From: Woeseiaceae bacterium
Lineage (GTDB): Bacteria; Pseudomonadota; Gammaproteobacteria; Steroidobacterales; Woeseiaceae
Assembly (NCBI GenBank): GCA_024640315.1
Contig: JAHEFF010000018.1
Coordinates: 1-58,511 of the forward strand
DNA length: 58,511 nucleotides
Direction of reading: 5' to 3'
A model generated the notes under the pieces. That model saw only the letters and a program-made list of their open reading frames with translations. It was not told where the DNA came from and made no database searches. Positions 31,313-39,166 of the stretch are shown here, piece by piece. How positions within the stretch are numbered: the stretch's first letter is position 1; every line of letters starts with the position of its first letter. A program made the translations under genes and the position numbers.

Positions 31313-32470
31313 CTAGTAGGTCTTGGCCGAGTCCTCTTCCATGATGCGCAGGCTTTCCGACTGTTGATCGGCAAGCGACCTCTCGCGTTTGCTTTCCAGC
31401 TTGACGCGGAGTCGAAGCTCATTTTTCGAATCGGCGTTGCGCATGGCTTCTTCGTACGAAATCATGCCGTCCTCATACAGCGCAAACAAAGACTGGTCGA
31501 ACGTCTGCATGCCAAGACGCGTTGACTTGGCCATAATCTCTTTGATCTGCCCGACTTCTCCCTTGAATATCAAATCGGAGATCAGCGGCGAGTTCAACAT
31601 GACTTCCATCGCGGCAACTCGTCCGATACCCGTTTCCCGGGGAATCAATCGCTGCGAAATAAATGCCTTGGTGTTGAGCGATACGTCCATCAGGAGTTGC
31701 TGGCGGCGCTCTTCCGGGAAGAAGTTGATAATACGATCGAGCGCCTGGTTCGCGCTGTTTGCGTGCAGGGTAGCCAGGCAAAGGTGCCCGGTTTCTGCAA
31801 ACTGAATGCCGTACTCCATGGTTTCGCGATCACGGATCTCACCAATCAGGATGACATCCGGCGCCTGCCGCAGCGTGTTTTTCAATGCTGCGTGCCAGGA
31901 CTCCGTATCGACGCCCACTTCTCGCTGAGTGATGACGCAGCCATCGTGCGGATGCACATACTCTACGGGGTCCTCGATCGATACGATGTGCCCTCGCGAG
32001 TTTTTGTTTCGGTGACCAATCATTGCGGCCAGCGTCGTTGATTTACCCGAGCCCGTACCGCCAACCACGATACACAAGCCGCGTTTATTCATGACGACGT
32101 CTTTCAGGATAGGCGGCAGCTCGAGTCCATCCAGTGTAGGAATCTCGGTGGTAATTGTTCGCAGGACGGCGCCTATCTGGCCCTGCTGAATGAATGCGCT
32201 GACACGGAACCGCCCGATGCCTTGGGGGGCGATGGCAAAATTACATTCCTTGGTCGCGTCAAATTCCCTGATCTGTTTGTCGTTCATGATGGAACGCACC
32301 ATCATCGCTGATTGATCCGGCGACAGTGGCGTGTCGGTTGCCTTGTGAATCGTCCCGTCAACCTTGATCGCGGGCGGAAAGCCCGTTGTGAGGAAAAGGT
32401 CAGAGCCATCCTTCTCGACCATCTTCTTAAGCAGATTCTGCGTCAGTCGCACTGCTTGTTCGCGTTCCAT
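31313..32470 (-). CDS. pilU: PilU: PilT-dependent retraction ATPase
   Basis: A 385-residue PilT-family ATPase that, in other species, works with PilT in pilus retraction. Walker A is GGTGSGKSTTLAAMIGHRNK near residues 132-151. The segment RGHIVSIEDPVEYVHPHDGC is the typical PilU version of the Asp box, and Walker B is APDVILIGEIRDRETM. The C-terminal extension beyond residue 350 (ERSLADQQSESLRIMEED) is a PilU feature. It lies 41 bases after pilT in the same orientation, the standard pilTU pairing. Confidence 0.93.
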   Translation of the reverse strand: MEREQAVRLTQNLLKKMVEKDGSDLFLTTGFPPAIKVDGTIHKATDTPLSPDQSAMMVRSIMNDKQIREFDATKECNFAIAPQGIGRFRVSAFIQQGQIGAVLRTITTEIPTLDGLELPPILKDVVMNKRGLCIVVGGTGSGKSTTLAAMIGHRNKNSRGHIVSIEDPVEYVHPHDGCVITQREVGVDTESWHAALKNTLRQAPDVILIGEIRDRETMEYGIQFAETGHLCLATLHANSANQALDRIINFFPEERRQQLLMDVSLNTKAFISQRLIPRETGIGRVAAMEVMLNSPLISDLIFKGEVGQIKEIMAKSTRLGMQTFDQSLFALYEDGMISYEEAMRNADSKNELRLRVKLESKRERSLADQQSESLRIMEEDSAKTY

Positions 32471-32511
32471 TTCTCTCTTCTCCTGTTGGACAGCCGGCTA
32501 TCGCCGATGTC

Positions 32512-33552
32512 CTAGAAATTCTCTTTGTTCGCCGCGCGGAATCTTGCCTCTTCCTTGTTGATGAGGCCCTTCGACATCAGCTCCGCCAGATTCTGATCCA
32601 GCGTTTGCATCCCCACTCCCTGGCCGGTCTGGATGGCCGAGTACATTTGTGCAATCTTGCCTTCGCGAATCAGATTTCGAATCGCCGGCGTGCCCATCAT
32701 GATCTCGTGAGCCGCAATGCGACCGCCACCGATCTTCTTTAACAACGTTTGTGAAATTACCGCCCGCAATGACTCTGAAAGCATCGCGCGGACCATTTCT
32801 TTTTCCGCCGCCGGGAAGACGTCGACGATTCGGTCGATTGTTTTTGATGCTGAACTGGTGTGCAGCGTGCCGAAAACCAGGTGACCGGTTTCCGCAGCAG
32901 TCAGCGCCAGGCGAATGGTTTCGAGGTCACGGAGCTCGCCAACCAGGATGACATCCGGATCTTCACGAAGCGCCGAGCGCAAGGCTTCATTGAAGCCGAG
33001 CGTGTCGCGGTGAACCTCACGTTGGTTGACCAGTGATTTCTTGCTCTCGTGCACAAACTCGATCGGATCCTCAATGGTGAGGATATGATCCGGCTTGTTC
33101 TCGTTCACGTAGTCAACCATCGCGGCCAGCGTAGTCGATTTACCACTACCTGTTGGACCGGTGACGAGAACGATGCCACGTGGGTGCATCGAAATATCCT
33201 TGAAAATATGTGGTGCGCCCAGATCTTCGAGTGTCAGGATTTCAGAGGGAATAGTCCTGAAAACGGCGGCCGAACCGCGATTCTGGTTGAATGCATTCAC
33301 ACGAAAGCGCGCCAGCTTCGGGATTTCAAAGGAAAAGTCTGTTTCCAGAAATTCTTCGTAGTCCTTACGTTGCTTGTCATTCATGATGTCGTACACCATG
33401 CTATTGACGTCTTTGTGGGTCAGCGCCGGCATATTGATGCGCTTAATGTCCCCATCGACACGAATCATCGGTGGGACGCCACCGGAAAGGTGGAGATCTG
33501 AGGCGTTGTTTTTTACGGCGAACGACAACAACTGAGCAACATCGACGGCCAT
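32512..33552 (-). CDS. pilT: PilT: type IV pilus retraction ATPase
   Basis: A 346-residue ATPase that depolymerises the pilus for twitching motility. It shows KNNASDLHLSGGVPPMIRVD at the N-terminus, Walker A GPTGSGKSTTLAAMVDYVNE near residues 129-148, the Asp box HILTIEDPIEFVH, Walker B DPDVILVGELRDLETI, the His box GHLVFGTLHTSSA, and the PilT-specific retraction motif AIRNLIREGK near 285-294. The ATG follows GAGGGAGAAAT. It is the first gene of the three-ATPase operon and divergent from yggS across 86 bases. Confidence 0.97.
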   Translation of the reverse strand: MAVDVAQLLSFAVKNNASDLHLSGGVPPMIRVDGDIKRINMPALTHKDVNSMVYDIMNDKQRKDYEEFLETDFSFEIPKLARFRVNAFNQNRGSAAVFRTIPSEILTLEDLGAPHIFKDISMHPRGIVLVTGPTGSGKSTTLAAMVDYVNENKPDHILTIEDPIEFVHESKKSLVNQREVHRDTLGFNEALRSALREDPDVILVGELRDLETIRLALTAAETGHLVFGTLHTSSASKTIDRIVDVFPAAEKEMVRAMLSESLRAVISQTLLKKIGGGRIAAHEIMMGTPAIRNLIREGKIAQMYSAIQTGQGVGMQTLDQNLAELMSKGLINKEEARFRAANKENF

Positions 33553-33638
33553 ATTTCTCCCTCGGAGTCTGGCTTGTCCGACTTACCATAACCCGGACTT
33601 GATGGCTGCCTAGTATAGCGAAGCACCCGGAGCAAAAC

Positions 33639-34322
33639 GTGATTAGAGTCACGGAAAACTTTCGAAAAATCCAAGATTTGCTGGCGAAAGCTGCGGCAGA
33701 TGCCGGAAGACCGGCGGACCATATACGGCTGCTGGCCGTAAGCAAAACAAAGCCGCTGGAGGCCATCCTCGAAGCCGCTCAGGCCGGCCAACGGGATTTC
33801 GGCGAGAATTTCGTCCAGGAAGGGCTCGACAAGATTACAAATTGCGGTCGCGACGACCTGGTCTGGCATTTTATCGGCCACCTGCAGTCGAACAAGACAA
33901 AGGCCGTAGCCGAGCATTTTCAATGGGTTCACACGATTGACCGCCTTAAAATCGCTCGACGGTTGTCGGCTCAGCGGCCACCCGGCGCCAGCGACCTCAA
34001 TGTCTGTATCGAGGTGAATATCGACGATGAAGAGAGCAAGTCGGGAGTGGCGCCGGCGGAAGTGCCGGGTCTGGCCACCGAGATCGCGAAACTGCCGAAT
34101 TTGAAACTTCGCGGCCTGATGTGCCTGCCGGCGATCCGGAACGGCTTTGAAGAGCAGAGAAAACCCTTCGCTGCGTTACGCGAGCTGCTTGAATCTCTAA
34201 ACGACCAGGGTCTGCGGTTAGACACACTATCAATGGGTATGACGGCGGACTATGCTGCCGCCATTCAGGAGGGCGCGACAATCGTCAGAATCGGTACCGC
34301 GCTATTTGGAGCACGACAATGA
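33639..34322 (+). CDS. yggS: YggS/PLPBP family pyridoxal phosphate homeostasis protein
   Basis: A 227-residue PLP-binding alanine-racemase-fold protein lacking racemase activity, involved in vitamin B6 and amino acid homeostasis. The PLP lysine is in IRLLAVSKTKPLEAI near residue 36. Other marks are FGENFVQEGLDKI, WHFIGHLQSNKTKAV and LSMGMTADYAAAI (phosphate-binding loop) near 201-213. The GTG start at 33639 follows GGAGCAAAAC. Its stop overlaps proC by four bases. Position beside pilT is the conserved gammaproteobacterial arrangement. Confidence 0.96.
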   Translation: MIRVTENFRKIQDLLAKAAADAGRPADHIRLLAVSKTKPLEAILEAAQAGQRDFGENFVQEGLDKITNCGRDDLVWHFIGHLQSNKTKAVAEHFQWVHTIDRLKIARRLSAQRPPGASDLNVCIEVNIDDEESKSGVAPAEVPGLATEIAKLPNLKLRGLMCLPAIRNGFEEQRKPFAALRELLESLNDQGLRLDTLSMGMTADYAAAIQEGATIVRIGTALFGARQ

Positions 34323-35149
34323 TCAGTAACAAGGTTGGAATCATCGGCGGCGGCAACATGGCAAGAGCCATCGGCGGTGGCTTGCTTCGCGGCGGCATGC
34401 ATGCAACAGACCTGATGATCGCGGAGCCGGTTCCCGAACAGTGTGAGCGTCTGCGCAAAGAGTTATATGGAGCCATGGTGACTGACGACAACAAGGCAGT
34501 CGCACGATCAGCGGAAATCCTCCTGTTCGCGGTCAAGCCACAAATTCTGAAGCCGGTCTGCGAAGATCTCGCCAGCGAGGTACAGGCGCAGCGGCCTCTC
34601 ATCATGTCAATCGCTGCCGGACCGAAAATTGACGACATCGACACCTGGCTGGGCGGAGGGCTTTCAGTGGTCAGGGTGATGCCCAATCAACCTGCGCTTA
34701 TCGACCAGGGGATATCCGCCCTCTATGCCAACCAAAGGACGAACGAGCAACGGAAAACGCAGGCCGAGAAGATCATGACGGCTGTCGGTCACGCCGTGTG
34801 GCTGGATTGCGAATCAAAAATGGATGCCGTAACCGCCGTTTCCGGCACCGGGCCGGCATACTTTTACCTGTTAATCGACGTTATGATCGAGTCTGCGAAG
34901 AAGTACGGTATTGATGCGGACACGGCGAGAATGCTGGCGGTCGAAACAGCCCGCGGTGCCACTGCACTTGCAGCCGCAGAAACAGAATCAATGTCGGTGA
35001 TGATAGACCGCGTTCGCTCACCCGGCGGCACAACCACAGCGGCGTTTGAGCATCTCGACGAGAAGGATGCCCGTGGTATCTTTGAAACAGCAATCGACAA
35101 GGCGGAAAAACGGGCTGCGGAACTTGCCGAAGTGGCAAGCAAAGCCTGA
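34319..35149 (+). CDS. proC: Pyrroline-5-carboxylate reductase ProC
   Basis: Final step of proline synthesis, reducing pyrroline-5-carboxylate with NAD(P)H. The dinucleotide fold is VGIIGGGNMARAIGGGLLRG near residues 6-25. FAVKPQ near 74, RVMPNQPALIDQGISALYAN near 119-138, the substrate loop AVSGTGPAYFYLLIDVM near 175-191 and RSPGGTTTAAF near 232-242 are standard. Length 276 is normal. It is coupled to yggS by an ATGA overlap and followed by yggT. Confidence 0.97.
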   Translation: MISNKVGIIGGGNMARAIGGGLLRGGMHATDLMIAEPVPEQCERLRKELYGAMVTDDNKAVARSAEILLFAVKPQILKPVCEDLASEVQAQRPLIMSIAAGPKIDDIDTWLGGGLSVVRVMPNQPALIDQGISALYANQRTNEQRKTQAEKIMTAVGHAVWLDCESKMDAVTAVSGTGPAYFYLLIDVMIESAKKYGIDADTARMLAVETARGATALAAAETESMSVMIDRVRSPGGTTTAAFEHLDEKDARGIFETAIDKAEKRAAELAEVASKA

Positions 35150-35163
35150 ACGGGTTTATTACG

Positions 35164-35712
35164 ATGACACAAGCGCTTATTTTCATCCTGAAGACGCTCA
35201 CGCACCTGTACATGCTGCTGCTCTTGTTGCGCTTCTGGCTACCCGTGTTGCGGGCAGATTTTCGCAACCCGGTTGCCCAGGGCGTCCTGCGCCTGACGTC
35301 ACCGCTGGTTGTCCCCCTGCGACGCTTCGTCCCGGCCATTGGGCGTGTTGACACTGCGACCGTACTCATCGCATTTACAATCGAGTATCTGTTGATCCTG
35401 TTGTTGCTCACACTGAGTCGTGTAACGCCTCAATTTGTGCCCATCGCAGTGACCGCGATACTGGACCTGGCCGTTCTGAGCCTCAACATGTTCTTCTTCG
35501 TCATACTGATCAAGATCATCATGAGCTGGGTTGCCCCGCACAACTACAATCCCGTGACGGCTATGCTGACGACGCTGTCGGAACCAATACTGCGCCCGTT
35601 TCGCCGGCTGATCCCCCCCATCGGTGGCCTCGATGTTTCGCCAATACTGGCCATTGTGCTGATGCAGGCGGGCATCATCGTGCTGCAGACCTATAAGCCT
35701 CTGCCAATCTGA
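35164..35712 (+). CDS. yggT: YggT family inner-membrane protein
   Basis: A 182-residue protein with two repeated YGGT domains. Each has a hydrophobic span followed by a conserved P-x-R/I-R-x-P turn: FRNPVAQGVLRLTSPLVVPL-type in the first half and LSEPILRPFRRLIPPIGGLD in the second. YggT proteins have been linked to osmotic or K+ tolerance and, distantly, to plastid CCB3/YLMG proteins; function is not firmly known. It lies 14 bases after proC and five before yggU. Confidence 0.93.
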   Translation: MTQALIFILKTLTHLYMLLLLLRFWLPVLRADFRNPVAQGVLRLTSPLVVPLRRFVPAIGRVDTATVLIAFTIEYLLILLLLTLSRVTPQFVPIAVTAILDLAVLSLNMFFFVILIKIIMSWVAPHNYNPVTAMLTTLSEPILRPFRRLIPPIGGLDVSPILAIVLMQAGIIVLQTYKPLPI

Positions 35713-35716
35713 GCGG

Positions 35717-35992
35717 GTGACAGACAAACTGATAATCCCGGTCCGGGTTCAGCCGCGTGGCAGCAAAAGCGAGATTATGGGCGTCGTTGACGGACACCTG
35801 AAAATCAAGACAACCGCACCGCCGGCCGACGGACGGGCCAATAAGGACGTTATCCGCCAGCTGGCCCGGGCATTTCAGGTCCCGCCGTCCCGTATCTCAC
35901 TCAAGTCCGGCGCATCCGGGCGGCTGAAGACGTTTATCGTCGATAATCCGGCCGTCTTACCCGACTGGTTGGCAGACCTTGCCTTCAGATAG
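35717..35992 (+). CDS. yggU: YggU/DUF167 family protein
   Basis: Small 91-residue protein of the UPF0235/DUF167 family, with IPVRVQPRGSKSEIMGV near the N-terminus and IKTTAPPADGRANKDVIRQL near residues 30-49, then RISLKSGASGRLKTFIV. Structures of the family are known but not its function. The GTG start at 35717 lies five bases after yggT. It is the last member of the yggS-proC-yggT-yggU string. Confidence 0.95.
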   Translation: MTDKLIIPVRVQPRGSKSEIMGVVDGHLKIKTTAPPADGRANKDVIRQLARAFQVPPSRISLKSGASGRLKTFIVDNPAVLPDWLADLAFR

Positions 35993-36051
35993 CCAGATCT
36001 TTGGGCTATAGTCGGGGTAGTCAGATTCACCTGACAGGGGGTATGCAACAA

Positions 36052-36525
36052 ATGAAAGACATCAGAATAATAATCACGCTGTCATCCCTGGCATTGCTCG
36101 CAAGTTGTGGTGGCGCAGGTGAGGACGCAACGGTACCGCAGGCGGAACCAGCAGCAGCCTCGTTCGTCGATATTGGTGACCATATCGTGCATTTCAGCGC
36201 GCAGTCGACAGACCAGCTGCCGCCCGAAGTCGCCCGTGCCTACAACATTGTGCGAAGTAAGAATCGTGCGATGCTCAATGTATCGGTTCTTGAGGGCGAC
36301 TCGAACAAGCCTGTGACCGCGGACATCACCGTCAAGACCGTCAACCTCACGGGCCAGCTCAAGAATGTGACGATGCGAATGATCCAGGAACAGGACGCCA
36401 TCTATTACATTGGCGAAACTCCGGTAGCCAACCAGGAGACCCTGATTTTCGACATCAGCGTCAGGCCCGACGGGGTCGACGAGGCCGCGGATGTGCGATT
36501 CAAGAGACAGTTTTATACGAACTAA
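36052..36525 (+). CDS. DUF4426-type lipoprotein
   Basis: A 157-residue predicted lipoprotein. The ATG at 36052 is 11 bases after CAGGGGGT and begins a lipoprotein signal ending LALLASC. The mature part matches what I recall of DUF4426: FVDIGDHIVHFSAQSTDQLP, EVARAYNIVRSKNRAMLNVS, and IQEQDAIYYIGETP. A DUF4426 gene also lies near proC/yggT in Pseudomonas. Function is unknown. An ATG at 36043 is possible but sits too close to the GGGGG. The gene ends 16 bases before a strong bidirectional terminator. Confidence 0.85.
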   Translation: MKDIRIIITLSSLALLASCGGAGEDATVPQAEPAAASFVDIGDHIVHFSAQSTDQLPPEVARAYNIVRSKNRAMLNVSVLEGDSNKPVTADITVKTVNLTGQLKNVTMRMIQEQDAIYYIGETPVANQETLIFDISVRPDGVDEAADVRFKRQFYTN

Positions 36526-36540
36526 AGCGATTTCTGCATA

Positions 36541-36573
36541 AAAAGGGGTCAGAGTACTGCTCTGACCCCTTTT
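36541..36573. terminator. Strong hairpin terminator sharing the GGGGTCAGAG repeat core
   Basis: AAAAGGGGTCAGAG at 36541-36554 and CTCTGACCCCTTTT at 36560-36573 form a perfect 14-base-pair stem with a TACTG loop, followed by further T residues. It is symmetric enough to work in both directions. The core is the same as in the inverted repeat at 15994-16067, so it may be a domesticated short REP-type element. Confidence 0.85.
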
Positions 36574-36656
36574 TGTTACTGCCAATCTCTGCTATCGTCC
36601 CGCCGCGTTCCACGGGCCGGAGGTCCGTTTTTTTTGTTTTCAGGAGTAAATTTTTC

Positions 36657-36995
36657 ATGGCAGTAAAAAAGAAAGCCGGCGCCGCACCTAAAAAGGCACC
36701 GACGAAATCCGAGATCTATTCCAAGATTGCTGACGACACAGGTCTGACGAAAAAAGACGTGGCCGCAGTATTCGACTCCCTGTCCGGACAGATCAAGAAG
36801 AACCTTGGCGGCCGCGGCGCGCCGGGCGTTTTCACCGTTCCCGGGCTGATGAAGCTGAAGGTTATCAAGAAGCCTGCCAGAAAAGCCCGCAAAGGAATCA
36901 ATCCCTTTACCAAGGAAGAGGTCATGTTCAAAGCCAAACCTGCTTCCAAGGGCGTCAAGGTCCTCGCATTGAAGGGTCTGAAAGACATGGTGTGA
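36657..36995 (+). CDS. HU-family DNA-binding protein with basic N-terminal tail
   Basis: A 112-residue protein with a Lys/Ala/Pro-rich tail (MAVKKKAGAAPKKAPTKSEI) and an HU-type core: KIADDTGLTKKDVAAVFDSL (helices), VFTVPGLMKLKVIKKPARKA and NPFTKEEVMFKAKPAS (arm region, with the family NPxT pattern). Such HU variants with basic extensions bind DNA and compact the nucleoid. The ATG at 36657 follows CAGGAGTAAATTTTTC, so a longer frame opening at 36573 is rejected. It stands alone between two hairpin terminators. Confidence 0.93.
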   Translation: MAVKKKAGAAPKKAPTKSEIYSKIADDTGLTKKDVAAVFDSLSGQIKKNLGGRGAPGVFTVPGLMKLKVIKKPARKARKGINPFTKEEVMFKAKPASKGVKVLALKGLKDMV

Positions 36996-37018
36996 TCCCG
37001 ATCGGGATTTCCACATTG

Positions 37019-37047
37019 AAAGCCGAAGCGAAAGCTTCGGCTTTTTT
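37019..37047 (+). terminator. Rho-independent terminator after the HU-family gene
   Basis: AAAGCCGAAGC at 37019-37029 pairs with GCTTCGGCTTT at 37034-37044 around a GAAA tetraloop, and the T-run extends to 37047. It starts 23 bases after the stop codon. A smaller dyad, ATCCCGATCGGGAT, lies between the stop and this hairpin. Confidence 0.92.
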
Positions 37048-37136
37048 ATGCGCGTCACTAAAGATCAATCCTCACCAGCCGGGAGCGAACCGGTCACCTA
37101 CGCAGGACGATTGGGTTCTTTTGGGCCCATCCCTCC

Positions 37137-37811
37137 TCAAATGCCTGCTTGGTCGCCTTGCTCATTGAAATGAGGCTGGTTCGTGCGCACAAATTCTTCT
37201 ACGGCAGTCCTGAGCAGCGTGAGCTTGCCGTGAAAGAAATGTTCTGTTTCGGGAAAGACTTCGAGTTCCGGACCCGGCTCAAGCTCATTGACCCAGGCAA
37301 CAGTTTCCTCAATATCAACCAGTTCATCCTGGTCACCCTGCAGAATGAGCCACGGACAATCCGGCTGGACCTCTAGATTACCGGCGAAGCGGGACACGGC
37401 CGGAGCAATACTGACAAGCCCGGAGGGTTTGCAGACCACGGCAGCACGAATCGCCATCGCGGCACCAAACGAAAACCCCGCCAGCCAGATCGGCAAATCA
37501 GGCAATTCGTTTCGCATCCAGTCAACCGCAGCCAGGACATCGTCAACCTCACCGTTGCCATCATCAAAGTGGCCGGCACTGTCACCTGCGCCCCGAAAAT
37601 TAAACCTGAGCGCCGCGTATCCAACGCCGAGGAAACTCCTGGCGAGCGTATGCGCAACCTTATTCTGCATCGTACCGCCATGCACCGGGTGTGGGTGGCA
37701 CACCACGGCGCAACCCGCAGGTGGTGCATCCTGCGGCGACTCAATGATCGCCTCAAGCTGTCCCACCGGCCCGGTTAGGCTGAATTGCTCTCTTTGTGGT
37801 AGTTTTCGCAT
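37137..37811 (-). CDS. Alpha/beta hydrolase (COG2945-type)
   Basis: A 224-residue serine hydrolase. It shows the strand-loop CAVVCHPHPVHGGTMQNKV near residues 34-52, RFNFRGAGDSAG, the nucleophile elbow LAGFSFGAAMAIRAA with Ser near 114, the acid in LQGDQDELVDIEET near 160, and the base in FPETEHFFHGKL near 188. Members of this group are small cytoplasmic esterase-like proteins with unknown substrates. It is divergent from the aminotransferase gene by about 100 bases. Confidence 0.9.
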   Translation of the reverse strand: MRKLPQREQFSLTGPVGQLEAIIESPQDAPPAGCAVVCHPHPVHGGTMQNKVAHTLARSFLGVGYAALRFNFRGAGDSAGHFDDGNGEVDDVLAAVDWMRNELPDLPIWLAGFSFGAAMAIRAAVVCKPSGLVSIAPAVSRFAGNLEVQPDCPWLILQGDQDELVDIEETVAWVNELEPGPELEVFPETEHFFHGKLTLLRTAVEEFVRTNQPHFNEQGDQAGI

Positions 37812-37914
37812 CGGAAGTATCTGGCCTGCCCGTCCATTATTGCTGTAAAATTATGACCTTATGCAGTATGCCTTTTGGCACTGCCCGGCCCATTCAGATT
37901 ATTAAGTGAATTCT

Positions 37915-39132
37915 ATGTCATCCGGACTCGACCTCGAAGACCAGTATTGTGCACACAACTACCATCCGCTGCCTGTTGTCCTCTCACGCGGCGAAGGCGT
38001 GCACGTCTGGGATGAAAACGGCAAGAAATACCTGGATATGATGAGCGCCTACTCGGCGGTGAGCCATGGGCACTCCAATCCCCGAATCGTCGATGCATTG
38101 ATCAAGCAAGCCAAAACCCTTTGTATCGTTTCCCGCGCCTTTTACACCGACAAGCTCGGGCCGTTTCTCGAGCTCGCATGCGATCTGACCGGTCAGGATA
38201 TGGCCCTGCCCATGAACTCCGGTGCAGAAGCCGTCGAAACCGCGGTCAAAGCGGCACGCCGGTGGGGTTATGAGGTCAAAGGCATCGAGCAGGACAAGGC
38301 GGAAATCATTGCCTGCACCGGCAACTTCCATGGCCGTACCACCACCGTAATTTCCTTCTCTGATGAGGCCGAATACAGGAAGAATTTCGGGCCGCTGACG
38401 CCGGGCTTCAAACTGGTGGAGTATGGCAATGCTGAGGCCCTGGAGAATATGATCACGCCAAACACGGCAGCATTTCTCGTCGAGCCGATCCAGGGCGAAG
38501 GCGGCATCGTCATACCACCGAAGGGATATCTGAAGAAGTGCGAGGAGATTTGTAAGAAACACAACGTGCTCCTGATCGCGGATGAGATTCAGTGCGGGCT
38601 CGGCCGCTCCGGCAAGATGCTTGCCTGCGACCACGAAGACGTCAAACCGGACGGATTGATTCTGGGCAAGGCGCTCGGCGGCGGCGTCATGGCCGTATCG
38701 ATGTTCCTGGCCAAAAAGGAAGTGATGGATATTTTCGTACCCGGTACCCATGGCAGCACATTCGGTGGCAATCCACTGGCGGCTGCTGTCGGCATGGAAG
38801 CGCTCAAAATACTCGTCGAGGAAAAATTGCCGGAACGCAGCAAGGAACTGGGCGACTACATGAAGGCTGAGCTGCAGAAGATCAACAGCCCGCTTATCGA
38901 CAACATCCGCGGCGCCGGATTGTTTATCGGCGTCGAGATCGACGAAGCGCTCGGAAGCGCTCGTGAAGTGTGCGAGAGGCTGATGGATCGCGGCCTGCTC
39001 AGCAAGGAAACACACGAAACGGTTGTCAGACTTGCGCCCCCGCTGATTATCACCAGGGAAGAAATCGACTGGGCGGTCGAGCAGATCAAGGTAGTGCTGC
39101 AGGAAATGGACGAGGTTCGTTTAGCGTCCTGA
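37915..39132 (+). CDS. rocD: Ornithine aminotransferase (class III PLP aminotransferase)
   Basis: Transfers the delta-amino group of ornithine to 2-oxoglutarate, giving glutamate semialdehyde, which feeds proline and glutamate. The 405-residue sequence shows YSAVSHGHSNPRIVDALIKQ, NSGAEAVETAVKAARRWGY near 100-118, CTGNFHGRTTTVISFS, EPIQGEGGIVIPPKGYL, the PLP-binding LIADEIQCGLGRSGKML, the lysine of LILGKALGGG near 255, and HGSTFGGNPLAAAV. These are strongly OAT-like. The GTG at 37906 is in frame, but the ATG at 37915 gives a typical N-terminus. ProC in the window could convert the product onward to proline. Confidence 0.9.
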   Translation: MSSGLDLEDQYCAHNYHPLPVVLSRGEGVHVWDENGKKYLDMMSAYSAVSHGHSNPRIVDALIKQAKTLCIVSRAFYTDKLGPFLELACDLTGQDMALPMNSGAEAVETAVKAARRWGYEVKGIEQDKAEIIACTGNFHGRTTTVISFSDEAEYRKNFGPLTPGFKLVEYGNAEALENMITPNTAAFLVEPIQGEGGIVIPPKGYLKKCEEICKKHNVLLIADEIQCGLGRSGKMLACDHEDVKPDGLILGKALGGGVMAVSMFLAKKEVMDIFVPGTHGSTFGGNPLAAAVGMEALKILVEEKLPERSKELGDYMKAELQKINSPLIDNIRGAGLFIGVEIDEALGSAREVCERLMDRGLLSKETHETVVRLAPPLIITREEIDWAVEQIKVVLQEMDEVRLAS

Positions 39133-39166
39133 CAATTTTAGTTTTTCGGGCCTATGGAAGTGAGCG

